NCBI GenBank assembly: GCA_003569205.1
Contig: BGOK01000003.1
Coordinates: 62,001 to 126,000, forward strand
Direction: 5' to 3'
From: Verrucomicrobiota bacterium
Lineage (GTDB): Bacteria > Verrucomicrobiota > Verrucomicrobiia > Opitutales > UBA953
Length of the DNA: 64,000 nucleotides
The notes under the pieces are model-generated. The model worked only from the letters and a program-made list of their open reading frames with translations, did not search any database and had not been told where the DNA came from. A program made the translations under genes and the position numbers. Within the stretch, counting starts at the first letter, position 1. Every line of letters starts with the position of its first letter. This document shows, one piece after another, positions 36,411 through 45,970 of the stretch.

Positions 36411-39400
36411 ATGCATCGGCCTCTTCCTCATTTCCTGACGGCTTTGCTTGTCGCTGTCCTCTGCACGCCCTTCGTCTCCGGTCAGGAAATGCAAGAGATG
36501 GCCATGAAGGACTCGGCGATGAAGGCCAGCGCCACTGCCAAGGTGGAAGAGAAGATGGATCCGGCTGGTTTAGAATTTTTCGAGAAGAACGTACGGCCAA
36601 TCTTGTCGGAGCGTTGCTATAAGTGTCACTCCGCTGCCGAGAGCACCTCCAAGGGCGGGCTGCTGCTGGATTCACGGGCCGCCATGCTTGAGGGCGGCGA
36701 CCAAGGTCCAGCCGTCGTCCCGAATAACCTGAAGAAGTCTTTATGATTCTCTCGGTCCATCAGACCGATCCCGAGCTGTCGATGCCGCCCCGCAATAAGG
36801 GTGGTCCTAAGCTGACTGACGAGCAAATCAAGACCTTGGAGAAGTGGGTGATGATGGGTGCACCGGCTCCGGTGGGAGCGGGGGTCGGCAAGCTCACCGG
36901 TCTCTCGCAGAAGGCCCGTGACCACTGGGCATTCAAGCCCGTCGTTACTCCCGAACTTCCTTCGATTCGTAATCAAGCTTGGGCGCAAAACGAAATCGAC
37001 GTCTTCGTGATGCAGAAGCTCGAGCAGAACGGCTTGAAGCCAAACCCGGCCACCGATGGCGACTCCTTGCTCCGTCGCCTGACCTATGACTTGCATGGCA
37101 TGCCGCCCACCCCGGCGGAGTCCGATGCGTTCGCTCGTGATTATGATGCGGCGGTCGCCCGCGATGTCTACGCGATGCGTAATGGCCAGCCCGCCCGGGC
37201 GGCTTCCCTGGTGGTCGAGCGCGTCGTTGATCGCCTGCTGACATCGCCTCGCTACGGTGAGCGCTGGGCCCGTCACTGGCTCGACACCGCCCGCTATTCC
37301 GACACGCGCGGCAACCGTCGTGATATCGAAGGGGAGCGCTTCCCGAGCGCTTGGACCTACCGCGACTACGTCATCGAAGCTTTGAACAGCGATAAGCCGT
37401 ATGACCAGTTCATCATCGAGCAGCTCGCGGCCGACCGTCTGCCGGACCTCTCCAAGGACGATCCCCGTCTCGCCGCCCTCGGCTTCATCACCGTCGGCAA
37501 GCGTTTTGACAATAACGACGACACCATCGATGAACGCATCGATACGACCACGAAGGCGTTCTTGGGCCTGACGGTTTCGTGCTCCCGTTGCCATGACCAC
37601 AAGTTCGACCCAATCCCGGCGGCTGATTACTATTCCATGCACGGTATCTTTGCTTCGACCATCGAGCCGATGCAGGAGCCGGTGATTCGTGGGACCCGTA
37701 TCGGTAACGCCGCCGAGCGCGCCGACTTCGACAAGAAAATGCGCGACCTAGTCGAGTCCAATACGCGTGGCTACTACCGTTACATTACGGCCCAGTTGGG
37801 GGTTATCCATAAGGAGTTCGCCGGCCGCGCCTTGTTCCAGATGGCTGGCCAACGTTCGGAAAGGGCTTCGATATTCAGAAGCAGTATAAGTTCGAGCCCA
37901 TCCGTGAGATCGATGGCTCCATTAATATCGCCACTAACTCGCCAATCACTGGCCCGTTGGCTCGCTTGCGTCGGCTGACCGACGCCGAGTTCGCCGCCCG
38001 TGCCCCCGAAGCTCTCGCCGCCGCCCTTACGGACAAGAAGTATCCGGTGAACCCCCTGGTCGTAGAGGCCTTGGCTAACCTCAAGCCGAAGACCCTCGAT
38101 GACGTCGCCTTGGCCTACCAGGCCATGTTCCAGAAGCATCACTCCCGCATCGTCGCCCATATCGGCCTGCGCGGTAGCCCCGGCGGTGCCGGTGAGCGCG
38201 ATGACAAGGCGCTGGCCCAGTTGGCCGCTTGGCCTTGGCCCCTGCCCAATTATGAGGAGGTTGCCTCCGTCCCGCTCGTGACTGTGCTGATCTCGACCCG
38301 CAGCTTCTGCGAGTCGTGGCAGTCCGCGCCGAACTTCCGTAACGGCAATATCCCCACCAAGTATTTCCGTTTCGACGCCATCAATCAGCTCGAGCTGACG
38401 CACCCCGGCGGCCCAGGTACGGCGATGGTCGTCGCCGATAGCGAGCGCCCGAAGAACACTCCTGTCTACCTCCGTGGTGACCGCAATAAGCCCGGTGCCG
38501 TGGCGCCTCGGCAGTTCCTCGAAATCCTTGCCGGCCCTGACCGTCAGCCCTTCGTCGATGGTAGCGGCCGCCGTGAGCTCGCTGTGGCCATCGCCAGCCG
38601 CACTAATCCGTTGACCGCCCGCGTGCTCGTCAACCGCGTGTGGATGCACCACTTCGGCGCAGGGATCGTTTCTTCGCCTGATGACTTCGGCAATATGGCC
38701 GAGAAGCCCACGCATCCTGAACTGCTGGATTGGTTATCCGCCAACTTCGTCGACGCGGGTTGGTCGCAGAAGAAGCTGCACCGCAAGATTCTCACTTCGC
38801 AGACCTACCGCCAGTCGGCCAATCCGATGCTTAATCCGCTGGTCGCCCAAAAGGGCGGGGTTGACCCGATGAAAATCGATGCCGGCAATAAGTTCCTGTG
38901 GCGTTCCAACCTCCGTCGCCTCGACTTCGAGTGCATCCGCGACGCCATGATCATGCTCACCGGAAAGATGGATCTCTCCGTCGGTGGTCGCCCAGTGAAC
39001 ATCACCGAGGAGCCGATCAGCTACCGCCGCAGTATCTACGGCTACATTGACCGTGACCGCCTCAGCGACCTGCAGTCGCAGTTCGACTTCGCCGACCCGT
39101 CGATGGCTAACTCCAAGCGCGGTAACACGATCGTCCCCCAGCAGGCGCTATTCTTCATGAATAATCCGCTCTCGGTTGAGGTGGCCCGGGCGGTCGCCAC
39201 CCGGCCGGAATTCATGAGTGCCTCGAGCGATGAAGCGCGGATTGCGGTCCTGTACCGCGTGATGTTCCAGCGTGTGCCCAAGCCAGAGGAAGTCCTTCTG
39301 GCGAAGGAATTCGTCAAGAAGGTCGCTGGCTTCATTGATGAGCCGACACCGAAGGCGAAGCCCAAGACCCCGGTCGCCTCCACCAAGGTCACCAAGGAAG

Positions 39401-39600
39401 AGGCTCGGGCCATGATGAATAAGCCGCTTGTCCCCTCCACCCAGACCCCGGGCCAAGCCGCCACGAAGGGGGCCACCAGCATTGCGGGGGGTGTCATCGT
39501 CAACCTGGGCGATAAAATTTCCCGCAAAACCCCCAGTTCTCCTTGGGAGATGTTGGCCCAGGCCATGATTTGCTCGAACGAATTCGTTTACCTCGACTAA
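36411..39600 (+). pseudogene. PSD1-type cytochrome protein, copy B, broken by two single-base frameshifts
   Basis: A close paralogue of the preceding gene, in three frames. Frame 1 (36411-36746) carries the signal peptide and heme site CYKCH; frame 2 (36743 to about 37855) carries DUF1549; frame 3 (to 39600) carries DUF1553. Both breaks equal one missing base: at 36741-36746, restoring one base gives K-S-L-L-I-L-S, and at 37851-37860, restoring one gives Q-x-F-G-K-G-F-D-I-Q. With both repaired, the length is 1063 residues, one short of copy A, and conservation continues without a gap. So the gene is probably intact in the cell and the breaks are sequence errors; a recent pseudogene is the alternative. 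A DUF1501 gene follows after 41 bases. Confidence 0.8.
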
Positions 39601-39641
39601 CCCCAGCCACCTTTCACACTAAACATATAAATACCACCCCT

Positions 39642-41029
39642 ATGGAAATCCAGAACTGCAATAACAGCCTCCCGACGCCCTCCTCCCGCCGCGACTTCCT
39701 TCGCCAGACCGGTATGAGCATGGGCACCATCGCCTTCGGCACCATGGTCGCCGATTACATGGTTAATCCCGCGCACGCCGAGATCACCGCAACCTTGAAG
39801 CCCCGTCAGGCTCCGTTGCCGGCCAAGGCTAAGCACGTGATTCACATCTTCGCAGGTGGCGCCCTTCGCACCTCGACACCTTCGACTACAAGCCGGGCAT
39901 GAAGGCCTACGCTGAGAAGTCTCAGGGTGGCGGCGGTGGCGTGCTCTTCCCTACGCCCTTCGAGTTCAAGAAGTGCGGTAAGTCCGGCCTCGAGATCTCG
40001 GAAATTTTCCCGAAGCTCCAGGAGCAAGCGGACGAAATGTGCGTCATCCGTTCGATGCACTCCGACATCCCGGCCCACGGTCCAGCCGCCAAGCTGATGC
40101 ATACCGGCTCGGCGATTCTCACCAAGCCCTGCCTTGGTTCCTGGATCCTGTACGGACTCGGTACCGAAAGCCAAGATCTCCCCGGCTTCGTCAGCCTCGG
40201 TGGTGGTGCTGATGGCCGTCAGTCGGCCTTCCTCCCCAGTATCTTCCAGGGAGCGAAGACCTCCTTCCGTCCGGGCGCTCCGGCCAACAAGGTGATCGCC
40301 AACCTTCAGAGCGAGTTCACGACCGAAGAAGCTCAGCGCAAGCAGCTCGACCTCGTGGCCCAGCTCAATAGCCGCCACATGCAGACCGTCCAGAAGGACG
40401 AGCAGCTCGAGGCCCGCATTGAATCCTTCGAACTCGCCTTCCGCATGCAGACTGCCGCGACCGACGCTTTCGACATCTCCAAGGAGACCCAGAAGACCCG
40501 CGATATGTACGGCAAGAGCGACCTCGGTGCCAAGCTCCTCTGCGCCCGTCGCCTCGTCGAGCGCGGCGTCCGCTTCGTCCAAGTCGATGCCGGCGGTTGG
40601 GATCACCACACGAACGTCTTCACCTCGGCGGCCCGCACGGGTGCCGCCGTCGACACCCCCGCCGCGGCGCTCATCGCTGACCTCAAGCAGCGCGGCTTGC
40701 TCGATGAGACCCTCATCATCTGGGGCGGAGAGTTCGGTCGCACCCCGACGACCCCTGGTCGCGTGAACGCGAACTCTGGTCGTGACCACCACGCTAAGGC
40801 TTTCTGTTGCTGGATGGCTGGCGGCGGCGTCAAGGGCGGCATGCACTACGGTGAATCCGACGAAATCGGCAGCCAGGTGGCCGCGGACGGCGTCGACGTC
40901 CATGACTTGCACGCGACGATTCTCCGTCTCCTTGGTTTCGATCACACGAAGCTCACCTACCGCTACAACGGCCGTGACTTCCGCCTGACCGATAACTTCG
41001 GTAAGGTCGTCAATAAGGTCATCGCTTAA
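39642..41029 (+). pseudogene. DUF1501 protein, Tat-exported, one frameshift
   Basis: The frame opens at 39642 with a twin-arginine signal (SSRRDFLRQTGMSMGTIAFGT) and reaches 'HVIHIFAGGA', then breaks near 39861-39864 and continues to 41029. Restoring one C in the CCC run at that site gives 'GAPSHLDTFDYKPGMKAY', the exact family consensus. The repaired protein is 462 residues. DUF1501 features are 'RRLVERGVRFVQVDAGGWDHH' and 'LIIWGGEFGRTP'. It partners the PSD1-type copy B just upstream. A homopolymer sequencing error is the simplest reading. Confidence 0.82.
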
Positions 41030-41054
41030 GCGACCTGCGCTCGGTGCCCCGAAA

Positions 41055-41086
41055 GGGCGGACGTCTCTGGACGCCCGCCCTTTTTT
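41055..41086 (+). terminator. Intrinsic terminator of the DUF1501 gene
   Basis: A hairpin GGGCGG-CGTC/GACG-CCGCCC is followed by six T residues (41081-41086), 26 bases past the stop. Confidence 0.9.
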
Positions 41087-41139
41087 GTGCCGAGGCTTGC
41101 AGAAATTTCTTCTGATTGTATCTTAGAAGGACGTTCCCC

Positions 41140-41844
41140 ATGCCGTTTCGTTTCTTCATGATCTTGTTGGCATCCGGCACCGCGGTGGCCTTTCTGACCT
41201 GGCCGAGTGCGCGTGCGCCCAGCGGGGACCGTCCGGCGACCCGCGTGACTCCGGCGGTCGTGGTCCCATCGGTGGCCGTGGACGACGCCCCCGAAGCATC
41301 CGCCTCCGCAGGTGCGGTCGTCGGTGGCGGGTTGGCGCCCGCTTACGTCGGGCCTCGGGCGGTCACTGCCGCGGCCCCGCTCCGCGGAGGAGTGGTCGGC
41401 GGGCCTGCGGGCGACTTGCCACCCACCCCAGCCTCCACCGCGGGCTTAAAAGTGAATTCCACCGGCCGTCTACCCACCAGTGGCCAGGTCCGCATGGACG
41501 CCTTGGGGAATCGCGAGGTTCGCTTAGACAATGGAGTGACGGCGACGACGTCCCCAGATGCTCTCGGTGGAAGCACCACGCGGTTTAGTAACGGGGTGAC
41601 GGCTTCGTCGCGCACCGACGCCTTGGGTGGCACGACGACGCGTTACTCGAACGGAGTGACGGCCAGTTCACGTAAAGACCCCTTGGGTAATACGGACACG
41701 GTCTATAGCGATGGTACCCGCTCGACGACCCGGGTGGACCCGCTCGGGAATCAGGTGACAACCTACAGCGATGGTCGGACCGAAACGATTCGCCCCGATC
41801 CCTTCGCCCCGCGGTCTAAGGATGGTAAAAATGACCGAAAATGA
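41140..41844 (+). CDS. Exported protein with exact 20-residue RHS-like repeats
   Basis: A 234-residue protein with a signal or anchor segment near the N terminus (FMILLASGTAVAFLTW), a Pro/Ala/Val/Gly-rich spacer, and five repeats of exactly 20 residues (119-218) plus a partial sixth. The repeat reads roughly x-D-x-L-G-(N/G)-x-x-T-x-Y-S-(N/D)-G-x-T-x-x-x-R. The D-x-x-G, Y and D/N-G pattern recalls RHS/YD repeats, which form beta sheets. I start at the ATG at 41140 after AGAAGG. Function unknown; surface or matrix protein is a guess. Confidence 0.7.
   Translation: MPFRFFMILLASGTAVAFLTWPSARAPSGDRPATRVTPAVVVPSVAVDDAPEASASAGAVVGGGLAPAYVGPRAVTAAAPLRGGVVGGPAGDLPPTPASTAGLKVNSTGRLPTSGQVRMDALGNREVRLDNGVTATTSPDALGGSTTRFSNGVTASSRTDALGGTTTRYSNGVTASSRKDPLGNTDTVYSDGTRSTTRVDPLGNQVTTYSDGRTETIRPDPFAPRSKDGKNDRK
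41494..41793 (+). repeat. Five in-frame 60-base repeats
   Basis: Each 60-base unit encodes one 20-residue RHS-like repeat of the surrounding gene. Units are diverged at DNA level but keep period and key codons (Asp, Gly, Tyr/Phe-Ser, Gly). Confidence 0.85.
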
Positions 41845-41911
41845 AGCCCCACAGGCGCATAGGTCGCTTGCAACTTATCGGGCCGTTGGCAGTCTCACCT
41901 TTCATCACCCC

Positions 41912-43003
41912 ATGACGCATACCCTCACCCGCTGGGCCGCTACCGCTGCCTTGATTCTCGCCGCGCCGCTTCTGTTGGCTGCCGACACGTTTACTTCCGG
42001 CCCCGGCTGGCTCGACTTCCCGGGCGGCAAGGGCCCAGGTGCGGGCAAGACCGTCGTCCTCCTGGTCGGCGACGAAGAATACCGCTCCGAGGAATCGTTG
42101 CCGATGCTCGCGCGCATTCTGGCGGAGCGTCACGGCTTCCGTGCCATCGTGCTGTTTTCCCACGATGATGGCGTGATCAACCCGAACAACGGGGGTTCGC
42201 TCGCTAAGCCTGAAGCCCTCGATGGTGCCGATGCGGTCGTGCTCGGACTGCGCTTCCGTAAGTGGAATGAGGCGGCCCTCGCTAAGTTCGATGCCGCGGT
42301 GAAGCGTGGTGTGCCAATCATCGGCACCCGGACCAGTACCCACGCTTTTGCAGGCATCCCCAAGGAGAGCGCCTTCGCTTCCTATAATTGGAATGCCAAG
42401 GGCGGTTTCGGGAAGAACGTTCTCGGCGAAACTTGGATCAGTCACTGGGGCAACCACAAGGGCGAGGCCACACGTACGGCCACCGAACCAGGGGCTGAGA
42501 AGAATCCTATCCTTAACGGCGTGGAGAGCGCCTATGGCGACACCGACGTCTATGAAGCTTATCCGCCCGCCGACGCCAAGGTGCTGCTCCGCGGCGTGGT
42601 CCTCAAGGATATGGACCCCAAGAGCCCGCCTAGCGAGCGTCGTAAGAAGCGCGCGTCCGACAAGCAGGAGCAGGGCGTGAATGAGCCGGCGATGGCAGTA
42701 GCGTGGACCCGCGAGCTGAAGAACGACGCAGGTACCGTGAACCGCATTCTCTGCACCACGATGGCCTCCGCCAGTGACCTTAAGGATGAGTCGCTCCGCC
42801 GCCTGCTCGTGAACGGCGTCTTCTGGGGCCTCAAGCTCGACGTGCCGGCCAAGGCTGACGTCACCCCGCTCGTTGAGTGGAAGCCCAGCAAGTATTCCTT
42901 CAACGCTTTCCACAAGGGCTTGAAGGCGGCTGATTTCGCCGGAGTCCTGCCCGACCCCGTCGCCGCTCCGGCCCCTGCGCCGAAGAAGCCCGCCGCCAAG
43001 TAA
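41912..43003 (+). CDS. Secreted ThuA-like protein
   Basis: A 363-residue protein with a signal peptide (WAATAALILAAPLLLAAD) and a ThuA/glutamine-amidotransferase-like fold: 'KTVVLLVGDEEYRSEESLPMLARILAERHGF' near residue 46, 'ALDGADAVVLGLRFRKW', and 'KRGVPIIGTRTSTHAF'. ThuA-type proteins occur next to sugar-processing and PSD1/DUF1501 genes in these phyla; the reaction is not settled. The C terminus is Pro/Ala/Lys-rich. I start at 41912 for the signal peptide. A strong terminator follows. Confidence 0.85.
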   Translation: MTHTLTRWAATAALILAAPLLLAADTFTSGPGWLDFPGGKGPGAGKTVVLLVGDEEYRSEESLPMLARILAERHGFRAIVLFSHDDGVINPNNGGSLAKPEALDGADAVVLGLRFRKWNEAALAKFDAAVKRGVPIIGTRTSTHAFAGIPKESAFASYNWNAKGGFGKNVLGETWISHWGNHKGEATRTATEPGAEKNPILNGVESAYGDTDVYEAYPPADAKVLLRGVVLKDMDPKSPPSERRKKRASDKQEQGVNEPAMAVAWTRELKNDAGTVNRILCTTMASASDLKDESLRRLLVNGVFWGLKLDVPAKADVTPLVEWKPSKYSFNAFHKGLKAADFAGVLPDPVAAPAPAPKKPAAK

Positions 43004-43025
43004 GCCCTCTCGGTAAGTAACCATC

Positions 43026-43058
43026 GAGGCGTCCCGCGTGGGACGCCTCTTTTGTTTT
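43026..43058 (+). terminator. Intrinsic terminator of the ThuA-like gene
   Basis: A ten-base-pair perfect stem (GAGGCGTCCC/GGGACGCCTC) with loop GCGT is followed by TTTTGTTTT. The convergent gene ends at 43057, so the T-run overlaps its stop region. Confidence 0.92.
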
Positions 43059-44880
43059 AACTGCGAAGCCCGCGGCCAGCCAGCAGGCGCACGAAGGCTT
43101 CGTTGCTCAGAATAAATGCGCCCTGACGCGTGCAGGCGTCGCGGACCTCGGCGTCGTCAGAGACGATGAACCAGGGGCCCTCCGAGGACTTGTCCTTCCC
43201 CACGAGGTCCATGAGGTCGTGGTCGGCCTTAGCGCCCGCGCGGCTAAAGGTCGTCTTGAGACGAGGGTGATCCAGGCGCAGGTTCGAGGCCTGGCCATCA
43301 AAGCTCGCCCAGATGAGTAGGCCGGTTCCTTCGTGGGCGAGTTTCTCTAAGAGGTTGAGTACCTTCTGACGGGCGGGCGTATCCAAGAGTAGTCGTAGAT
43401 CGCCTTGGGTGTTGCGCTTTGAGGCGAGTTTTAAGCCGAGGTAAGCCTGTTGGAGGCAGGCAAAGTTATTGGCATCGATCCCCAGTCGGGCGGGCTCGCC
43501 CAGGGCCACCGCGCGTTCGAGCAGCGCGACCGGTCCGGATGGCTTTTGGTCGTGGAACCGCTGGTCGGCCGTGAAGGACCGCCGCCGATGGATGTCGCCG
43601 CGGTAAAGGTCGGCGTGCCGCGAATCGACGAGGCCCGACTGCTCGGCGGCCGCCAGCGCCGCCTCGATGGCCTTGAGTTCCGCTGGTTCGGCCACGTTGA
43701 TCTTGGCGGCAATGCGTTCTAAGAAAGGGTCGGAAGGGAGGTCGCGTCGTTCGAGTTCGTAGCGGACTTTTTCGATGTGTTCAGTGACGCGCTTCTCTAA
43801 ATTCACAATGGCGGGCAGTACGTTCCCCGCCGTCCGCTGGTAGCGTCGCAATAACTTCAACATATCCTCCATCTGCGGAATCGCCTGACGGAGTTCATGT
43901 TCTTTGGCTAAGAAGGGATCGGCGTCGCGCTGGGCCTTGCGGACGGCTTCCACGGTTTCCGCGGTGAGGTGGCGGAGTTGCGCGACTTCTTCGGACGCTT
44001 CGCGTAGCTTGCGCGCATCTGTGAACCACGGCCGCAGTTCTTCGGAGAGCAGGTGTTCTGCGATTTCGCGGGCCTTCTTCGCAACGTGTTCACGGGCTTG
44101 ATCGAGTTCGCCCTTCAGTCGGCTGACTTCGGTTTCCGTTTTGGCCAGGCGGGTCTGCAAGGCCTGCGCGGCTGCCTCCTGCGTGGCCAGTTGCAGGGCT
44201 TGGCTTTCGAGGTTAGCTTTCGCGGCAGCTTCGAGGGCGACGACCTGGACATCGCGTTCAGCGAGGAGGTGGGCGTGATGGCGACGTTCGGCACGGAGTT
44301 CGTTTTCACGGGCCGTCGCTATGCGGTCGATTTCTTCCTTCAGTTTACGGACCGAGGGGTCGGAGCTGGAAGCGGCTGCCTCTTCGGCGGGGGGCTCGAC
44401 GGTCGGCGCTCCAACCTTCTGGAGCCAGAGGCGCAGGGCTTTCGCCTCGGGGTTGGCGGCGCTGGGCTTGCCGTTGCTCGCGTGCTTGGTGAAGAGTTCG
44501 GAAGTGATGGCCGCGTCCTTATCTTCCGCGCGTGCGGCCCGCACTAGGCAGAGAAGGGCGGTGCGCGGGCCACCGAGGATATTAGCGAGTTCGTCAAGGT
44601 GCGCCACCAGCGTCGCCTTCTCGAGTTTTAGTAGGGCCGGCATCCAGGGCAACTCGTCGGCGATCGCATCGAAATCCGCGGCGATCAAACTATAGCGGGC
44701 CTGGAAGAGACGGCGCGCATTCTTCAGGAATGGCGTCCGGTGGCTCCAGCCGCCCGGGGTCTTTTTCGCGAGCGCCAGGAGCGGTCCCGCTGGGACGAAA
44801 GCCAAGTCGAACACTAGCTGCTCCGAGAGCGTCTTGCGCCAAGGGGTGACGAGGTCGTTCTTGTACGCGTATTGGCCCAT
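43057..44880 (-). CDS. Coiled-coil protein with C-terminal NYN/YacP-like nuclease domain
   Basis: A 607-residue cytosolic protein of three parts. Residues 1-150 are helical (no family recognised). Residues about 185-400 form long coiled coils rich in Glu, Ala, Gln and Arg. Residues 466-600 form a PIN-like NYN domain: 'LGIDANNF' with Asp469, 'ASFDGQ' with Asp528, 'AKADHDLMDL' with Asp553, and 'FIVSDDAEVRDACTRQGAFILSNEAF' with Asp575. The acidic residues and the final 'GA-F-I-L-S' match the YacP/Rae1 family, which cuts RNA on ribosomes. The fusion to a coiled coil is unusual. An RNA-decay role is inference. It is a single gene between the ThuA-like gene and panC. Confidence 0.7.
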   Translation of the reverse strand: MGQYAYKNDLVTPWRKTLSEQLVFDLAFVPAGPLLALAKKTPGGWSHRTPFLKNARRLFQARYSLIAADFDAIADELPWMPALLKLEKATLVAHLDELANILGGPRTALLCLVRAARAEDKDAAITSELFTKHASNGKPSAANPEAKALRLWLQKVGAPTVEPPAEEAAASSSDPSVRKLKEEIDRIATARENELRAERRHHAHLLAERDVQVVALEAAAKANLESQALQLATQEAAAQALQTRLAKTETEVSRLKGELDQAREHVAKKAREIAEHLLSEELRPWFTDARKLREASEEVAQLRHLTAETVEAVRKAQRDADPFLAKEHELRQAIPQMEDMLKLLRRYQRTAGNVLPAIVNLEKRVTEHIEKVRYELERRDLPSDPFLERIAAKINVAEPAELKAIEAALAAAEQSGLVDSRHADLYRGDIHRRRSFTADQRFHDQKPSGPVALLERAVALGEPARLGIDANNFACLQQAYLGLKLASKRNTQGDLRLLLDTPARQKVLNLLEKLAHEGTGLLIWASFDGQASNLRLDHPRLKTTFSRAGAKADHDLMDLVGKDKSSEGPWFIVSDDAEVRDACTRQGAFILSNEAFVRLLAGRGLRS

Positions 44881-44955
44881 GCCGCCAGAGTGCCCGAAAG
44901 GCGGTCGGGGGCAAGTGCCTGCCCATCCCGGCGGTATTTTTTCTACCGACCCAAC

Positions 44956-45798
44956 TTAGAGTAGGGTATTATCGATTAACCGGGTGTTCCCGAGGTGGCA
45001 GGCAATCGCCAAGGCGCAGCGGCCGGGGGTGACCTGCGTCACGGGGGTCATTGTCTCTTGGTCAACGAGCTCAATGTATTGGAGACGGATGGCTGGTTCC
45101 CGGGCGAGGCAGGCTTGCGCAGCGGTGCGGACCTGAGCTGCCTCCGTCGTGCCCGCGGCGACGAGGCGACGGGCTTCATTGAGGGCGGCGGGGATGGCGG
45201 TCGCTCGCTGGAAGTCCTCTGGTGAGAGGTAGCGGTTGCGCGAGCTCATGGCTACGCCGTTACTTTCGCGCACGGTCTCATGGGCGATGATGCGCACGGG
45301 GAAGTGCAGGTCGCGGACCATCCGGCGGATGACAGCGAGTTGTTGGAGGTCTTTTTGCCCAAAGATGGCGACGTCGGCTTGGACGGCGTTGAAGAGCATG
45401 GCCACGACGGTGGCGACGCCGCGGAAGTGCCCGGGACGGAATTCGCCACAGAGGCCGGTGGAGATGCCTTCGACATCGACCCAGGTCGAGGCGCCCGCGG
45501 GATAGAAGTCGGCTGGGGTCGGTGCGAAGATTAGGTCGGCCCCCGCACTTTCGCAGGCGGCCCGGTCCGCATCAAAGGTCCGAGGGTAGCGTGAGAAGTC
45601 TTCGTTCGGCCCAAACTGGGTCGGGTTCACGAAAATGGAGACTACGGTAAAGGTCGCCTCTTGGCGGGCGCGGGTGACCAACGCGAGGTGGCCGGCATGC
45701 AGGCAGCCCATCGTGGGTACAAAGCCGACGGACTTACCGGCCGCGCGGGCTTGGGCCACGGCGGCGCGGAGTTCGGTGATAGTTTGGACGACCTGCAT
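44956..45798 (-). CDS. panC: Pantothenate synthetase
   Basis: A 280-residue enzyme that joins pantoate and beta-alanine using ATP, the last step of vitamin B5 synthesis. The HIGH-type motif is HAGH in 'FVPTMGCLHAGHLALV' near residue 35, 'FVNPTQFGPNEDFSRYPR' near 57 binds pantoate, 'FGQKDLQQLAVIRRMV' near 145, and 'MSSRNRYLSPE' is the KMSKS-like loop. Length is normal. No other pantothenate gene is in the window. Confidence 0.97.
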   Translation of the reverse strand: MQVVQTITELRAAVAQARAAGKSVGFVPTMGCLHAGHLALVTRARQEATFTVVSIFVNPTQFGPNEDFSRYPRTFDADRAACESAGADLIFAPTPADFYPAGASTWVDVEGISTGLCGEFRPGHFRGVATVVAMLFNAVQADVAIFGQKDLQQLAVIRRMVRDLHFPVRIIAHETVRESNGVAMSSRNRYLSPEDFQRATAIPAALNEARRLVAAGTTEAAQVRTAAQACLAREPAIRLQYIELVDQETMTPVTQVTPGRCALAIACHLGNTRLIDNTLL

Positions 45799-45970
45799 CT
45801 CGGGCAGGCTAGGGCGCAGGGCAGGGGGTGCAAGGCGCAGTTATTTAGGCCCGTCCGCGAGCCGCCCTAGGTCGTATTAATCCTAAAGGGAGACTTTTAT
45901 TCTTTTATTGAAAATACCCTCTTGGCAGTCGTCCCCCGAATCCCAAAGTTGGAAATCGCTCATTAACGCT

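Noticed and set aside
36741-36748. Programmed -1 frameshift in PSD1 copy B
   Set aside because: No X-XXY-YYZ slippery site, pseudoknot or conserved short product; the same gene has a second unrelated break.
39842-40945. 367-codon open frame on the minus strand
   Set aside because: Antisense to the DUF1501 gene; no motif.
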